Assembly: GCA_947451235.1 (NCBI GenBank)
Contig: CANFZA010000007.1
Coordinates: 1-52,315 of the forward strand
Direction: 5' to 3'
DNA from: Methylophilaceae bacterium
GTDB lineage: Bacteria; Pseudomonadota; Gammaproteobacteria; Burkholderiales; Methylophilaceae
Length of the DNA stretch: 52,315 nt
The first letter of the stretch is position 1, and every line of letters starts with the position of its first letter. Below the pieces are notes generated by a model, which saw nothing but the letters and a program-made list of their open reading frames with translations, searched no databases and was not told where the DNA came from. Shown piece by piece: positions 1 through 8,338 of this stretch. The position numbers and the translations under genes are program-made.

Positions 1-224
1 AATAGGGCCACAGAGACGAGCGTATTAAGTTACGGTGAAACGCGGTAACCTCCATTCGCAGCAAGACCAAATAGGCTGGCATTTTAACTTCGGTTAATAA
101 GGCGTGGTTCGCGCTGCCAGCGGGTAGGTTGCTTGAGCGCATGAGTAATCATGCGCCTAGATGAATGACTGTCAGCCTTAGCAATAAGGCCTACAGAACC
201 CGGCTTATCGGCCAGCTTCACTTT
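1..224 (+). ncRNA. rnpB: RNase P RNA (class A), 3' portion, 5' end outside window
   Basis: This is the catalytic RNA of RNase P, which trims 5' leaders from pre-tRNAs. Bacterial class A landmarks are visible in order: the ACGGTGAAACGCGGTAACC region at 32-50, the GCAAGACCAAATAGG segment at 60-74, CGGGTAGGTTGCTTGAGCGC at 120-139, CCTAGATGAATGACTGTC near 156-173, and the 3' CAGAACCCGGCTTATCGGCC block at 194-213. The E. coli RNA is about 377 nt, so roughly 150 nt at the 5' end lie to the left of the window. The 3' end near 224 is estimated by alignment from memory and is good to a few bases. It precedes mraZ on the same strand. Confidence 0.95.
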
Positions 225-531
225 CACTCTTTGGCGTGTGAATAATGCGGTTTACCGCATATATTCCACGGACAAGCCAAATGCTGGCTCAGCTGGTATA
301 TTTTTGCATTTAATCTCACTCATATTCCTTGCAAGTAATGGGATGATTTCGTCTAATTTTCACTAAATATCGCCCCGTCTCAACTCTGTAATTTAAATTC
401 AATTGCTTTCATCACTATTCTAATAATCTACATTCACATAATTTCGTATGTGCTTCATTTATATAGACTTTATTTTTATGCACAAAATACGCTAAGTCAT
501 TGAGATATATAGAGAAATTAGCAAAAATAGC
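225..531. other. Non-coding spacer between rnpB and the mraZ promoter
   Basis: I see no convincing ORF here. A short hairpin (ATGCGGT / ACCGCAT, loop TT) lies at 245-260, and a weaker AGCCA/TGGCT stem at 275-289 is followed by a short T-rich stretch near 298-305. These may process or terminate the RNase P transcript, but neither has a clean U-tract. From 350 on the sequence is simply AT-rich. Confidence 0.5.
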
Positions 532-560
532 TTGCATTGGGCTTTTATTTTATTTATAGT
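532..560 (+). promoter_or_regulatory. Predicted sigma70 promoter of the dcw operon
   Basis: A TTGCAT -35 element (532-537), an exact 17-bp spacer and a TATAGT -10 element (555-560) make a good consensus promoter. The expected start site is about 566-568, immediately before the MraZ boxes. This matches the E. coli Pmra arrangement, where the repressor repeats lie between the -10 element and the gene. The function is inferred from the match and position. Confidence 0.7.
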
Positions 561-568
561 ACATCTTA

Positions 569-598
569 GTGGGGGAAAGTGGGTTTTTGTGGAGTTTT
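569..598 (+). promoter_or_regulatory. MraZ operator: three 10-bp GTGGG-type direct repeats
   Basis: Three consecutive 10-bp units begin GTGGG, GTGGG and GTGGA (569-578, 579-588, 589-598), each followed by five variable bases. MraZ family proteins bind TGGGN direct repeats with a 10-bp period. The array sits just downstream of the predicted -10 element and about 95 bp before mraZ, so autorepression of the whole cluster is expected. The third unit is degenerate (GTGGA). Confidence 0.8.
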
Positions 599-693
599 AT
601 GCATGAGTATCAGCTTTACTTATCGCTAAAATTATTTCAATGAAATTATTTTGGTTTTAAAGTTTATTTAGGGCAAGGGAAAATAACGGCAAT

Positions 694-1140
694 ATGTTTC
701 GCGGTGCAACCTCATTAAGTTTAGACGCTAAAAGCAGACTGGCTGTGCCGACCAAGCACAGGGAATCTCTGCAGCTTGAGTGCGCCGGTAACTTGGTGTT
801 GACTGCGCATCCGCATCGTTGTTTATTGTTATACCCACAACCTGCTTGGGAACCGATTCAAGCCAAGATGATGGCGTTATCTTCGTTTGATAAGCAATCT
901 AGCGCTTTGCAGCGTTTGTTGGTGGGTTTTGCTGAAGACGTCACGATGGATAGTGCTGGTCGTATGTTGGTTTCGCCAGTGTTGCGTGAATTTGCCGGGC
1001 TAGATAAAGAAGTGATGTTGGTCGGTCAAGGTAGTCATTTTGAATTGTGGAATATGGACGCTTGGCGTTCGCAATTGGCGGAAGCGATGCAGGATGGCAA
1101 CTTCGCCATGCCAACAGAATTAGAGGGCTTTTCGCTGTGA
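694..1140 (+). CDS. mraZ: Transcriptional regulator MraZ
   Basis: DNA-binding repressor of the division and cell wall cluster, with the AbrB/SpoVT-like double-barrel fold duplicated in one chain. The 148-aa product is normal length and opens with the characteristic MFRGATSLSLDAKSRLAVP. A second copy of the fold begins around residues 75-90 (FAEDVTMDSAGRMLVSPVLR). Both halves carry the D-x-K/A-G-R loop that contacts the repeats. It is the first gene of the operon, and its stop codon overlaps the GTG start of rsmH. Its own binding repeats lie at 569-598, which supports autoregulation. The start is the first Met of the conserved motif, about 95 nt downstream of the boxes. Confidence 0.95.
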   Translation: MFRGATSLSLDAKSRLAVPTKHRESLQLECAGNLVLTAHPHRCLLLYPQPAWEPIQAKMMALSSFDKQSSALQRLLVGFAEDVTMDSAGRMLVSPVLREFAGLDKEVMLVGQGSHFELWNMDAWRSQLAEAMQDGNFAMPTELEGFSL

Positions 1141-2246
1141 TTAAGGGCGTGAAAAGCGCGCCCACCAAAGCATCATTGTCTGCAAAAAAAGCATCTCCAA
1201 AATCAGCGTCTTCAAACGATGCACTAATGTTAGAAAAGCAAACGCCAGAAGTGTCAGAATTAATCTCAAATTCAAATCAAAATCTAGTAAGCGATTCTTC
1301 CTCAGAATCGTCTTCTACAAATTCGCACGTCACAGTTTTGCTAGATGAAGCTGTGCAAGCCTTGGCTATTAAGCCAGAGGGCATTTATGTCGATGGCACT
1401 TTCGGCCGCGGCGGACATTCCAAAAAAATCTTAGAACAATTAGGCGCTAATGGCCGCTTAATCGCGTTTGATCGTGATTTAAGTGCCATTGAATCTAGCA
1501 AAGCTATTGCAGACCCTAGATTTGTAATGGTGCATAGTCATTTTGCCGGCATGAAGGCTGAGTTGGCGGATATGGGTATTACCAAGGTGGACGGTATTTT
1601 GTTGGATTTGGGTATTTCATCACCGCAAATTGACGAGGCTAGCCGTGGTTTTAGTTTTAGGTACGATGCGCCGCTGGATATGCGCATGGATCAAAGTAGT
1701 GGAAAAACAGCGGCAGAGTTTCTTGCCAATACAACAGAGCAGGCTTTAGCGGAGGTTATAAAAAATTATGGTGAAGAACGGTTTGCTAAGCAGATTGCAA
1801 GGGCGATTATTACGGAGCGCAATGACGGGCGCGCCATCACCACTACAGGGCAACTTACCAAGGTCGTGGCAGGGGCAGTCACGCGGTTTGAGCCCGGCCA
1901 GAATCCCGCAACGCGCACATTTCAAGCTTTACGGATTCACGTCAATCAGGAGCTTGAGGAGCTTGCGCTAACCATGCCGCAGTGTTTGGCTTTGTTGGCG
2001 CCACAAGGTCGCTTAGCGGTGATTAGTTTTCATTCGCTAGAAGACCGTATTGTGAAGCAATTTGTGCGCGATCAAGCCAATCGAGATGACTTGCCATCAA
2101 ATTTCCCGGTACGTGCTTCAGAATTGCCGCAACCAAAATTGCAAGGTATAGGTAAAACAATCAAGCCTAGCGCTAAAGAAGTGAAGCGTAATCCGCGTTC
2201 ACGTAGCGCGGTATTGCGCGTGGCAGAGAGAACTAACGTCGCATGA
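1137..2246 (+). CDS. rsmH: 16S rRNA (cytosine-1402-N4)-methyltransferase RsmH with N-terminal extension
   Basis: SAM-dependent methyltransferase that modifies C1402 of 16S rRNA at the ribosomal P site. The GTG at 1137 overlaps the mraZ stop (GTGA) and has AGAGGG nine bases upstream. It gives 369 aa. Conserved homology begins only around residue 62 (SHVTVLLDEAV). The SAM-binding DGTFGRGGHS is at about 84-93, followed by the LDLGISSPQ and GFSFR motifs typical of RsmH. The first ~60 residues are low-complexity, rich in Ser, Lys and Ala, and absent from most homologues (about 310 aa). An internal ATG at 1227 is possible but has no visible ribosome site and would still leave a 30-residue extension. 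It ends in an ATGA overlap with ftsL. Confidence 0.93.
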   Translation: MIKGVKSAPTKASLSAKKASPKSASSNDALMLEKQTPEVSELISNSNQNLVSDSSSESSSTNSHVTVLLDEAVQALAIKPEGIYVDGTFGRGGHSKKILEQLGANGRLIAFDRDLSAIESSKAIADPRFVMVHSHFAGMKAELADMGITKVDGILLDLGISSPQIDEASRGFSFRYDAPLDMRMDQSSGKTAAEFLANTTEQALAEVIKNYGEERFAKQIARAIITERNDGRAITTTGQLTKVVAGAVTRFEPGQNPATRTFQALRIHVNQELEELALTMPQCLALLAPQGRLAVISFHSLEDRIVKQFVRDQANRDDLPSNFPVRASELPQPKLQGIGKTIKPSAKEVKRNPRSRSAVLRVAERTNVA

Positions 2247-2578
2247 CACGGTTAAATCTCATTTTGTTTTTTGCGTTGATTTTCTCAGCTTTAGGCTTGG
2301 TGAACTCGCAGCATAAAGCGCGTAACCTCTATATTGAGCTTGAGCAGAGTAGCCAAGCCGCAAAACAATATGACCAAGAATATGGCCAGTTGCAACTGGA
2401 GCAAAGCACTTGGGCAATGCATTCTCGCGTAGAGGCTATTGCCACCCAGCAATTGCAGATGCAAGTGCCTGACGCTAAGCGCGTGCAACTTGTCACTATG
2501 GGCGAGCTTGCACCAAAAGCTTCTGCCCCTATGAATTTCGAGGTGCCACCACAAGCGCAACCTGGAGTTTCTCCATAA
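2243..2578 (+). CDS. ftsL: Cell division protein FtsL
   Basis: Small bitopic membrane protein that joins FtsB and FtsQ in the divisome and activates FtsWI. The 111-aa product has one N-terminal membrane helix (about residues 4-20, LNLILFFALIFSALGLV). A periplasmic segment rich in Gln, Glu and Leu follows (25-75) and is expected to form the coiled coil. Identification rests on this architecture and the invariant rsmH-ftsL-ftsI position, since FtsL sequences diverge quickly. The start overlaps the rsmH stop (ATGA) and the stop overlaps the ftsI start (TAATG), indicating translational coupling. Confidence 0.92.
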   Translation: MTRLNLILFFALIFSALGLVNSQHKARNLYIELEQSSQAAKQYDQEYGQLQLEQSTWAMHSRVEAIATQQLQMQVPDAKRVQLVTMGELAPKASAPMNFEVPPQAQPGVSP

Positions 2579-4323
2579 TGGCGATGCATACAGCACCAGT
2601 GGTTGTGAAATTGCCGGCATGGCGTCGGCGCTTGCTGTTGGGGGCGGTGCTGATTGGCTTTGCTGCTTTGCTTGGCCGCGGCGTGTATTTGCAAAATTTT
2701 CATAAAAAATTCTTACAAGAGCAAGGTGATGCGCGTTATAGCCGCACGTTGGTGTTATCTGCTCACCGCGGAAAAATTACCGATAGGTATGGCGAGTTGT
2801 TAGCGATTAGTTCGCCGGTTGAATCTGTATGGGCGAGCCCGCCAGATGTTGAAATTAACGAGTCCCAAACAAAGCAAATTGCAGATATTTTGCAAATTAA
2901 ACCTGAAGTTGTCACTAAAAAACTAGTGAATAGTGAGCGTGGTTTTGTTTACTTAAAACGCAGAATTTCACCTGAGCTTGCTGCGCAAGTCATGAAAGTA
3001 GGCGTGCCAGGCGTTTATTTGCAGCGTGAATATAAACGCTACTATCCAGCTGGCGATGTGACCGCGCACTTGGTAGGCTTTACTGGTTTAGACGACAAAG
3101 GCCAAGAAGGTTTTGAGTTGGCAATGAATAGCGCGCTTTCTGGCAAAGAAGGCAGTCGCCGCGTGATTAAAGATAGGTCTGGCCATATTATCGAAGACTT
3201 GCAAGCGGTAAAAGTGCCACAAGATGGCCATGATGTGGTGCTGTCTATCGATCGCAGAATTCAGTATTTGGCTTACCGTGAGTTAGCTAAAGCGGTTGAG
3301 CTACACAAAGCGCTAGCCGGTGCAGCTATCGTGTTGGATGCTAAAACGGGTGAAGTTTTGGCCATGGTCAACGTGCCAACTTACAACCCTAATAATCCGA
3401 TTAATATTAAGGGTAAAACACGCAATCGGGCGATTATTGATATGTTTGAACCAGGTTCTACCATGAAGCCAGTGACTGTGGCTGCTGGTTTAGAGTCTGG
3501 TCAATATCAGCCTGATACTAAAATTCAAACATCCCCGGGTACTTTGAAGATAGGACCGGCGACCATTCATGATTCTCACGCACATGGCATTTTGACGGTA
3601 GCTGAAGTGATTCAAAAATCATCAAATGTAGGCGCTTCAAAAATTGCGTTATCTTTAGATAAAAAATATATGTGGGATACCTTTAATTTATTAGGTTTTG
3701 GTTCTAAAACACATATTGGCTTTCCGGGCGAAGCGGCTGGGCAAGTGCGTAATTACAAAACATGGCGCCCTATTGAGCAGGCTACCATGTCGTTTGGTAA
3801 TGGGATTAGCGTAACTTTATTGCAGTTAGCTAAGGCTTACACGGTATTTGCCAACGATGGCGAATTGAAGCCGGTTTCATTGCTAAAGTTGCAAGATGCG
3901 CCAGTAGGCACGCAGGTATTTAGTGCCAAAACTGCGAATGAAATGAAAGACATGCTGGAAATGGTTGTGTTACCTGGCGGCACCGCTTTAAAGGCGCAAA
4001 TTTTGGGTTATCGCGTGGCTGGTAAAACCGGTACTACCCATAAGTTAGGAGCACATGGCTACGAAAAAGATAAATATGTAGGTTCATTTGTTGGCATGGC
4101 GCCGGCTTCAAACCCGCGCCTGATTATGGCTATTATGATAGATGAACCCAATACTGCAAATGACCAGTATTACGGTGGTGTGGTCGCGGCGCCAGTATTT
4201 AGTGCAGTGATGGCTGATGCGCTACGTATGTTAGCGATACCGCAAGATTCACCGAATAATAATATTGTGATTCCTACCGATGAGCTACCGGACAGTGTTG
4301 ATGATGTGAAGGAAACGATATGA
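2578..4323 (+). CDS. ftsI: Peptidoglycan D,D-transpeptidase FtsI (PBP3)
   Basis: Septal transpeptidase that crosslinks peptidoglycan in the periplasm as partner of FtsW. The 581 aa is usual for PBP3. A single membrane anchor lies at about 17-37, followed by the non-catalytic pedestal domain (about 60-210, with the HRGKITDRYGELLA motif). The penicillin-binding domain shows all three active-site motifs: S294-T-M-K297, S348-S-N350 and K483-T-G485. It is coupled to ftsL by a one-base overlap and to murE by ATGA. No unusual features. Confidence 0.97.
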   Translation: MAMHTAPVVVKLPAWRRRLLLGAVLIGFAALLGRGVYLQNFHKKFLQEQGDARYSRTLVLSAHRGKITDRYGELLAISSPVESVWASPPDVEINESQTKQIADILQIKPEVVTKKLVNSERGFVYLKRRISPELAAQVMKVGVPGVYLQREYKRYYPAGDVTAHLVGFTGLDDKGQEGFELAMNSALSGKEGSRRVIKDRSGHIIEDLQAVKVPQDGHDVVLSIDRRIQYLAYRELAKAVELHKALAGAAIVLDAKTGEVLAMVNVPTYNPNNPINIKGKTRNRAIIDMFEPGSTMKPVTVAAGLESGQYQPDTKIQTSPGTLKIGPATIHDSHAHGILTVAEVIQKSSNVGASKIALSLDKKYMWDTFNLLGFGSKTHIGFPGEAAGQVRNYKTWRPIEQATMSFGNGISVTLLQLAKAYTVFANDGELKPVSLLKLQDAPVGTQVFSAKTANEMKDMLEMVVLPGGTALKAQILGYRVAGKTGTTHKLGAHGYEKDKYVGSFVGMAPASNPRLIMAIMIDEPNTANDQYYGGVVAAPVFSAVMADALRMLAIPQDSPNNNIVIPTDELPDSVDDVKETI

Positions 4324-5822
4324 CCTTACCATCAAACTTAGCAACAAGCGTATTCACTATATTTAATCAGCAATTCAGTTCAATTACTGCTGATAGCCGC
4401 CAGGTACGGAAAGGTTCTTTATTCCTAGCCTACCCAGGCGCAGTGAGTGACGGACGTAATTATATTGCTCAAGCGATTGCGCGAGGCGCTACTGCGGTTG
4501 TTTGGGAGCAAGCCGGATTCACTTGGCCGTCAGATTGGTCAGTGACTAATTTAGCCGTGACTAATTTGAAGCAACAAGTAGGTGAAATTGCAGCTAAATA
4601 TTATCAGCATCCATCACAAAAATTAACCATGATAGGTGTGACTGGCACTAACGGTAAAACTTCTGTGAGCCAATGGCTTGCACAATGTTTGACTAAGTTA
4701 GGGCAAAAAGCTGCGGTATTAGGCACTATCGGCAATGGTTTTGTTGATACGGAAACTAACGTATTAGCCGAAGCCAGTAACACCACGCCAGATGCGATAT
4801 TGCTGCAAAGCATGTTAGCTGACTTTGTGAGTCGGCAAGCGAAAGCCGTGGTGATGGAAGTTTCGTCGCATGGGTTAGATCAAGGTCGCGTGAATGGCGT
4901 GGCATTTGATGTTGCAGTGCTCACTAATTTGACGCGTGATCATTTGGATTATCACGTAACTATGGAAGCTTATGCTGCGGCTAAGCAAAAGTTATTTGAG
5001 CTAGATAGTTTGAAAGTTTTAGTTCTGAATGCGGATGATGCTTTTGGGCAAGCGCTAGAAAAATCGCTTAGTACACAAGATAAGTTGGTGCTCACTTACG
5101 GTTTAGAGCATGGCAAAGTGCGCGGTAGCCAGTTAAAGCTAAATGATGCAGGTTTGAGTATGCAAGTGACAACGCCAGCAGGCGATGCACTATTAACTGC
5201 ACCTGTGCTTGGTCGATTTAATGCTTATAACCTGTTAGCGGTATTGGCAACTTTACTCGCGTTAGAGGTTTCTTTAAATGACGCAATTGCGGCAATTAGC
5301 CAAATTAAGCCAGTCGCTGGTCGCATGCAGCAATTCGGTGGCGCTAATTTGCCTTTAGTGGTGGTGGATTACGCACACACGCCAGATGCCTTAGAAAAAG
5401 TATTAAGCACTTTGCGTGAGCAATTGCAGGCTGGTGCGAAATTAATCTGCGTGTTTGGTTGCGGTGGTGATCGTGATGCTGGCAAGCGGCCGTTGATGGG
5501 GGCAATTGCAGGTAAATTCGCCGATAGCGTGATTGTGACTTCAGATAATCCTCGCAGTGAAGACGCGAGCGCTATTATTCAAGAGGTTATTGGCGATAAC
5601 GCTAAGGCTTATTTGATTGAGACTGATCGTGCCAGCGCCATTAAACTGGCGATTCAATCAGCCAATAAGGGCGATATTGTGCTGGTGGCTGGGAAAGGTC
5701 ATGAAAATTATCAGGAAATTGCCGGCGTTAAAACGCCGTTTGATGATGCGTTAATTGCTCAGGAAGTACTGAAGAATATTCAGACCCAATCGGCAATGTC
5801 TGGTGCTGAGGTATCTTCATGA
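4320..5822 (+). CDS. murE: UDP-MurNAc-L-Ala-D-Glu:meso-diaminopimelate ligase MurE
   Basis: Cytosolic Mur ligase that adds meso-diaminopimelate to the UDP-MurNAc dipeptide with ATP. The ATP-binding motif GVTGTNGKT is at 106-114. The DNPR motif at 409-412 is the signature of enzymes selecting meso-DAP rather than lysine, so the peptidoglycan is DAP-type. The 500-aa length is normal and the three Mur ligase domains are complete. The start overlaps the ftsI stop (ATGA), and the same overlap is repeated with murF. Confidence 0.97.
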   Translation: MTLPSNLATSVFTIFNQQFSSITADSRQVRKGSLFLAYPGAVSDGRNYIAQAIARGATAVVWEQAGFTWPSDWSVTNLAVTNLKQQVGEIAAKYYQHPSQKLTMIGVTGTNGKTSVSQWLAQCLTKLGQKAAVLGTIGNGFVDTETNVLAEASNTTPDAILLQSMLADFVSRQAKAVVMEVSSHGLDQGRVNGVAFDVAVLTNLTRDHLDYHVTMEAYAAAKQKLFELDSLKVLVLNADDAFGQALEKSLSTQDKLVLTYGLEHGKVRGSQLKLNDAGLSMQVTTPAGDALLTAPVLGRFNAYNLLAVLATLLALEVSLNDAIAAISQIKPVAGRMQQFGGANLPLVVVDYAHTPDALEKVLSTLREQLQAGAKLICVFGCGGDRDAGKRPLMGAIAGKFADSVIVTSDNPRSEDASAIIQEVIGDNAKAYLIETDRASAIKLAIQSANKGDIVLVAGKGHENYQEIAGVKTPFDDALIAQEVLKNIQTQSAMSGAEVSS

Positions 5823-7210
5823 TGCTACTTTCAGAAGCCGCAAGCGCAATGCAAGCCACGTTAACTGGGCAAGATGCTACCTTTAGTAGCGTAGGCACCG
5901 ATAGCCGCAATATTACAAAAGGCATGTTATTTGTAGCGCTAAAAGGCGACAACTTTGACGGCCATGATTATGCTGAGTTGGCTATTGCACAAGGCGCGGC
6001 TGCTGTGTTGGTTTCTGATGCAGCCTTAAATGTTGCGCCAGCATTGTTAGTTAACGACACTTGCTTAGCCTTAGGACAGCTTGCCGCGTATTGGCGTCAA
6101 AAGTTCGCTATTCCTGTTGCTGCAATTACCGGCAGTAACGGTAAAACTACAGTCAAAGAAATGCTCGCTTCAATATTAAGAAGCGCTTGTCATGAAACTG
6201 ATGAAGTTTTAGCAACGGTAGGAAACTTAAACAACCACATTGGCTTGCCGCTGACTTTGCTTAAATTGAATCCGCAGCATCGTTATGCCGTGGTTGAAAT
6301 GGGCATGAATCATACCGGTGAAATCAGCTATTTATCAAACATCGGCAAGCCAACCGTAGCTGTGATTAATAATGCCGGCAGTGCACATATTGGTGAATTG
6401 GGTTCTTTTGAAGCGATTGCAAAAGCCAAAGGCGAAATCTTAGAAGGCTTAACAGCTGATGGTATTGCCGTGATTAATGCGGATGATATTTATGCGCCGC
6501 TATGGACTGCGTTGGCAACACCTCACCAAGTAATGACTTTTGGTTTGGAGCATAAAGCCGATGTGACCGCGACTTACCAATTACTAGCCAGCGCCAGCGA
6601 CATTGAAATTAGTACACCACAAGGTGTAGTTAAGGTGATGTTGCCGGCACCAGGAAAACACAATGTGTTGAATGCTTTAGCCGCCACTACAGCTGCGATG
6701 GCGATGGGCGTACCGTTAAATATTATTAAAGTCGGTTTGGAAAATTATGCGGGCGTAAAAGGTCGTTTGCAGCCATTGGCTGGATTAAATGGCGCATTGG
6801 TGATTGATGATACTTACAACGCGAACCCAATGTCGATGAAAGTGGCTATTGATGTGTTGATGGCAAAATCTGGTGAAAAGTTATTAGTACTGGGTGATAT
6901 GGGCGAGCTGGGCGATGACGCGGAAAATTTACATGCAGAGATTGGTTTGTATGCCAAAACGGCTGGCGTAGATGCGCTATTCACTTTAGGTAATTTAAGC
7001 CAAGCCATGAGCAAGGCTTTTGGCGCGGATGCAAAGCACTATGAAACACCAGCAGCCTTAGCCGCAGACCTCATTACAAAGATGAAGCCAAATGTGAGTG
7101 TGCTGGTAAAAGGCTCGCGCTTTATGGCGATGGAACGCGTTGTTAATGCGATTATTGTAGAAATTAAAATAGCTAAAAATAGCGATCAAAAAAATAGAGA
7201 GGCACACTAA
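5819..7210 (+). CDS. murF: UDP-MurNAc-tripeptide:D-Ala-D-Ala ligase MurF
   Basis: Adds the D-Ala-D-Ala dipeptide to complete the UDP-MurNAc pentapeptide in the cytosol. The ATP site GSNGKTT is at 105-111, and the central domain has the VVEMGMNHTGEI motif typical of MurF. The substrate comes from DdlB, encoded downstream in the same operon. The product is 463 aa. A second in-frame ATG follows directly at 5822; the first is chosen because it forms the ATGA overlap with murE. mraY begins on the base after the stop codon. Confidence 0.97.
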   Translation: MMLLSEAASAMQATLTGQDATFSSVGTDSRNITKGMLFVALKGDNFDGHDYAELAIAQGAAAVLVSDAALNVAPALLVNDTCLALGQLAAYWRQKFAIPVAAITGSNGKTTVKEMLASILRSACHETDEVLATVGNLNNHIGLPLTLLKLNPQHRYAVVEMGMNHTGEISYLSNIGKPTVAVINNAGSAHIGELGSFEAIAKAKGEILEGLTADGIAVINADDIYAPLWTALATPHQVMTFGLEHKADVTATYQLLASASDIEISTPQGVVKVMLPAPGKHNVLNALAATTAAMAMGVPLNIIKVGLENYAGVKGRLQPLAGLNGALVIDDTYNANPMSMKVAIDVLMAKSGEKLLVLGDMGELGDDAENLHAEIGLYAKTAGVDALFTLGNLSQAMSKAFGADAKHYETPAALAADLITKMKPNVSVLVKGSRFMAMERVVNAIIVEIKIAKNSDQKNREAH

Positions 7211-8314
7211 ATGTTATTAACATTAGCGCAATGGTTAGCACATGATATTCGTGGATTTCATGTATTTAACTACATTACTTTACGCGCCGTGTTAGCCACA
7301 CTAACGGCATTAGCGATTTCATTTATTGCGGGCCCAAGCATGATACGCAAACTGACTGAATATAAAGTCGGCCAAGCGGTACGTGATGATGGGCCACAAA
7401 CGCATCTTATTAAAACCGGTACGCCAACGATGGGCGGTGCGCTTATTTTGATCGCCATTGCGATCTCAACTTTGCTATGGGCTGATTTAAGTAACCGCTT
7501 TGTATGGGTAGTATTAGCAACAACCTTAGGTTTCGGTGCGGTTGGCTGGGTGGATGATTATCGCAAAGTGGTGCATAAAAATCCAAAAGGCTTATCTGCG
7601 AAAGCCAAGTTTTTCTGGCAAAGTTTAATCGGCATTGCTGTTGCCATTTTCCTATTCAAAACGCATACCAGCCCAGTTGAAACCACTTTAATCGTGCCAT
7701 TTTTCAAACATTTAGTGCTGCCATTAAGCGCTGTTGGATTCATGTTGTTGACGTATTTAGTCGTGGTAGGTAGTAGCAATGCTGTGAACCTAACCGATGG
7801 CCTAGATGGTTTAGCTATTTTGCCAACGGTAATGGTGGCGGGTGCTTTAGGCATATTTGCTTACGTGGCTGGGCACTTGTATTTCTCTCGCTATTTAGGC
7901 GTGCCTTATGTGGCAGGCGCTGGCGAGTTAATGGTATTTTGCGCGGCAATGGCCGGTGCCGGTTTGGGCTTTTTATGGTTTAACGCTTACCCAGCAGAAG
8001 TGTTTATGGGTGATGTTGGCGCTTTAGCTTTGGGCGCTGCGTTGGGTATTGTGGCAGTGATTGTGCGTCAAGAAATTATCTTATTCATTATGGGCGGCGT
8101 ATTTGTGGTTGAGACTTTCTCGGTCGCCATGCAAGTCACATATTTTAAATATACCAAACGAAAAACTGGGGTAGGTAAGCGCATATTTTTAATGGCGCCG
8201 CTACACCATCATTACGAAGAAAAAGGCTGGAAAGAAACGCAAGTGGTAGTGCGTTTTTGGATTATCAGCATGATGTTGGTGTTGATTGGTTTAGCAAGTT
8301 TGAAATTAAGATAA
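7211..8314 (+). CDS. mraY: Phospho-MurNAc-pentapeptide transferase MraY
   Basis: Integral membrane enzyme that transfers phospho-MurNAc-pentapeptide to undecaprenyl phosphate, giving lipid I. The 367 aa contain about ten hydrophobic helices. Family motifs are present: the catalytic Asp pair D115-D116 in VDDYRK, the [10 protein letters not shown] loop, and the HHHYEEKGW motif near the C-terminus. The start lies directly against the murF stop. The 3' end, including the stop codon, is part of a 17-bp tandem duplication (8296-8329). Confidence 0.97.
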   Translation: MLLTLAQWLAHDIRGFHVFNYITLRAVLATLTALAISFIAGPSMIRKLTEYKVGQAVRDDGPQTHLIKTGTPTMGGALILIAIAISTLLWADLSNRFVWVVLATTLGFGAVGWVDDYRKVVHKNPKGLSAKAKFFWQSLIGIAVAIFLFKTHTSPVETTLIVPFFKHLVLPLSAVGFMLLTYLVVVGSSNAVNLTDGLDGLAILPTVMVAGALGIFAYVAGHLYFSRYLGVPYVAGAGELMVFCAAMAGAGLGFLWFNAYPAEVFMGDVGALALGAALGIVAVIVRQEIILFIMGGVFVVETFSVAMQVTYFKYTKRKTGVGKRIFLMAPLHHHYEEKGWKETQVVVRFWIISMMLVLIGLASLKLR

Positions 8315-8329
8315 GTTTGAAATTAAGAT
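8296..8329 (+). repeat. 17-bp perfect tandem duplication over the mraY stop codon
   Basis: The unit AAGTTTGAAATTAAGAT occurs twice in immediate succession (8296-8312 and 8313-8329). The first copy encodes the last MraY residues and includes the first base of the TAA stop (8312-8314). The second copy makes up most of the 24-bp mraY-murD spacer, one of the few non-overlapping junctions in this operon. A third, degraded partial unit (AAATTTAAAAT) continues into the murD start. Confidence 0.9.
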
Positions 8330-8338
8330 AAATTTAAA

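Noticed and set aside
1047-1136. ATG start for rsmH inside mraZ
   Set aside because: It would add 30 more unconserved residues fully overlapping mraZ, whereas GTG 1137 has a good ribosome site at the overlap.
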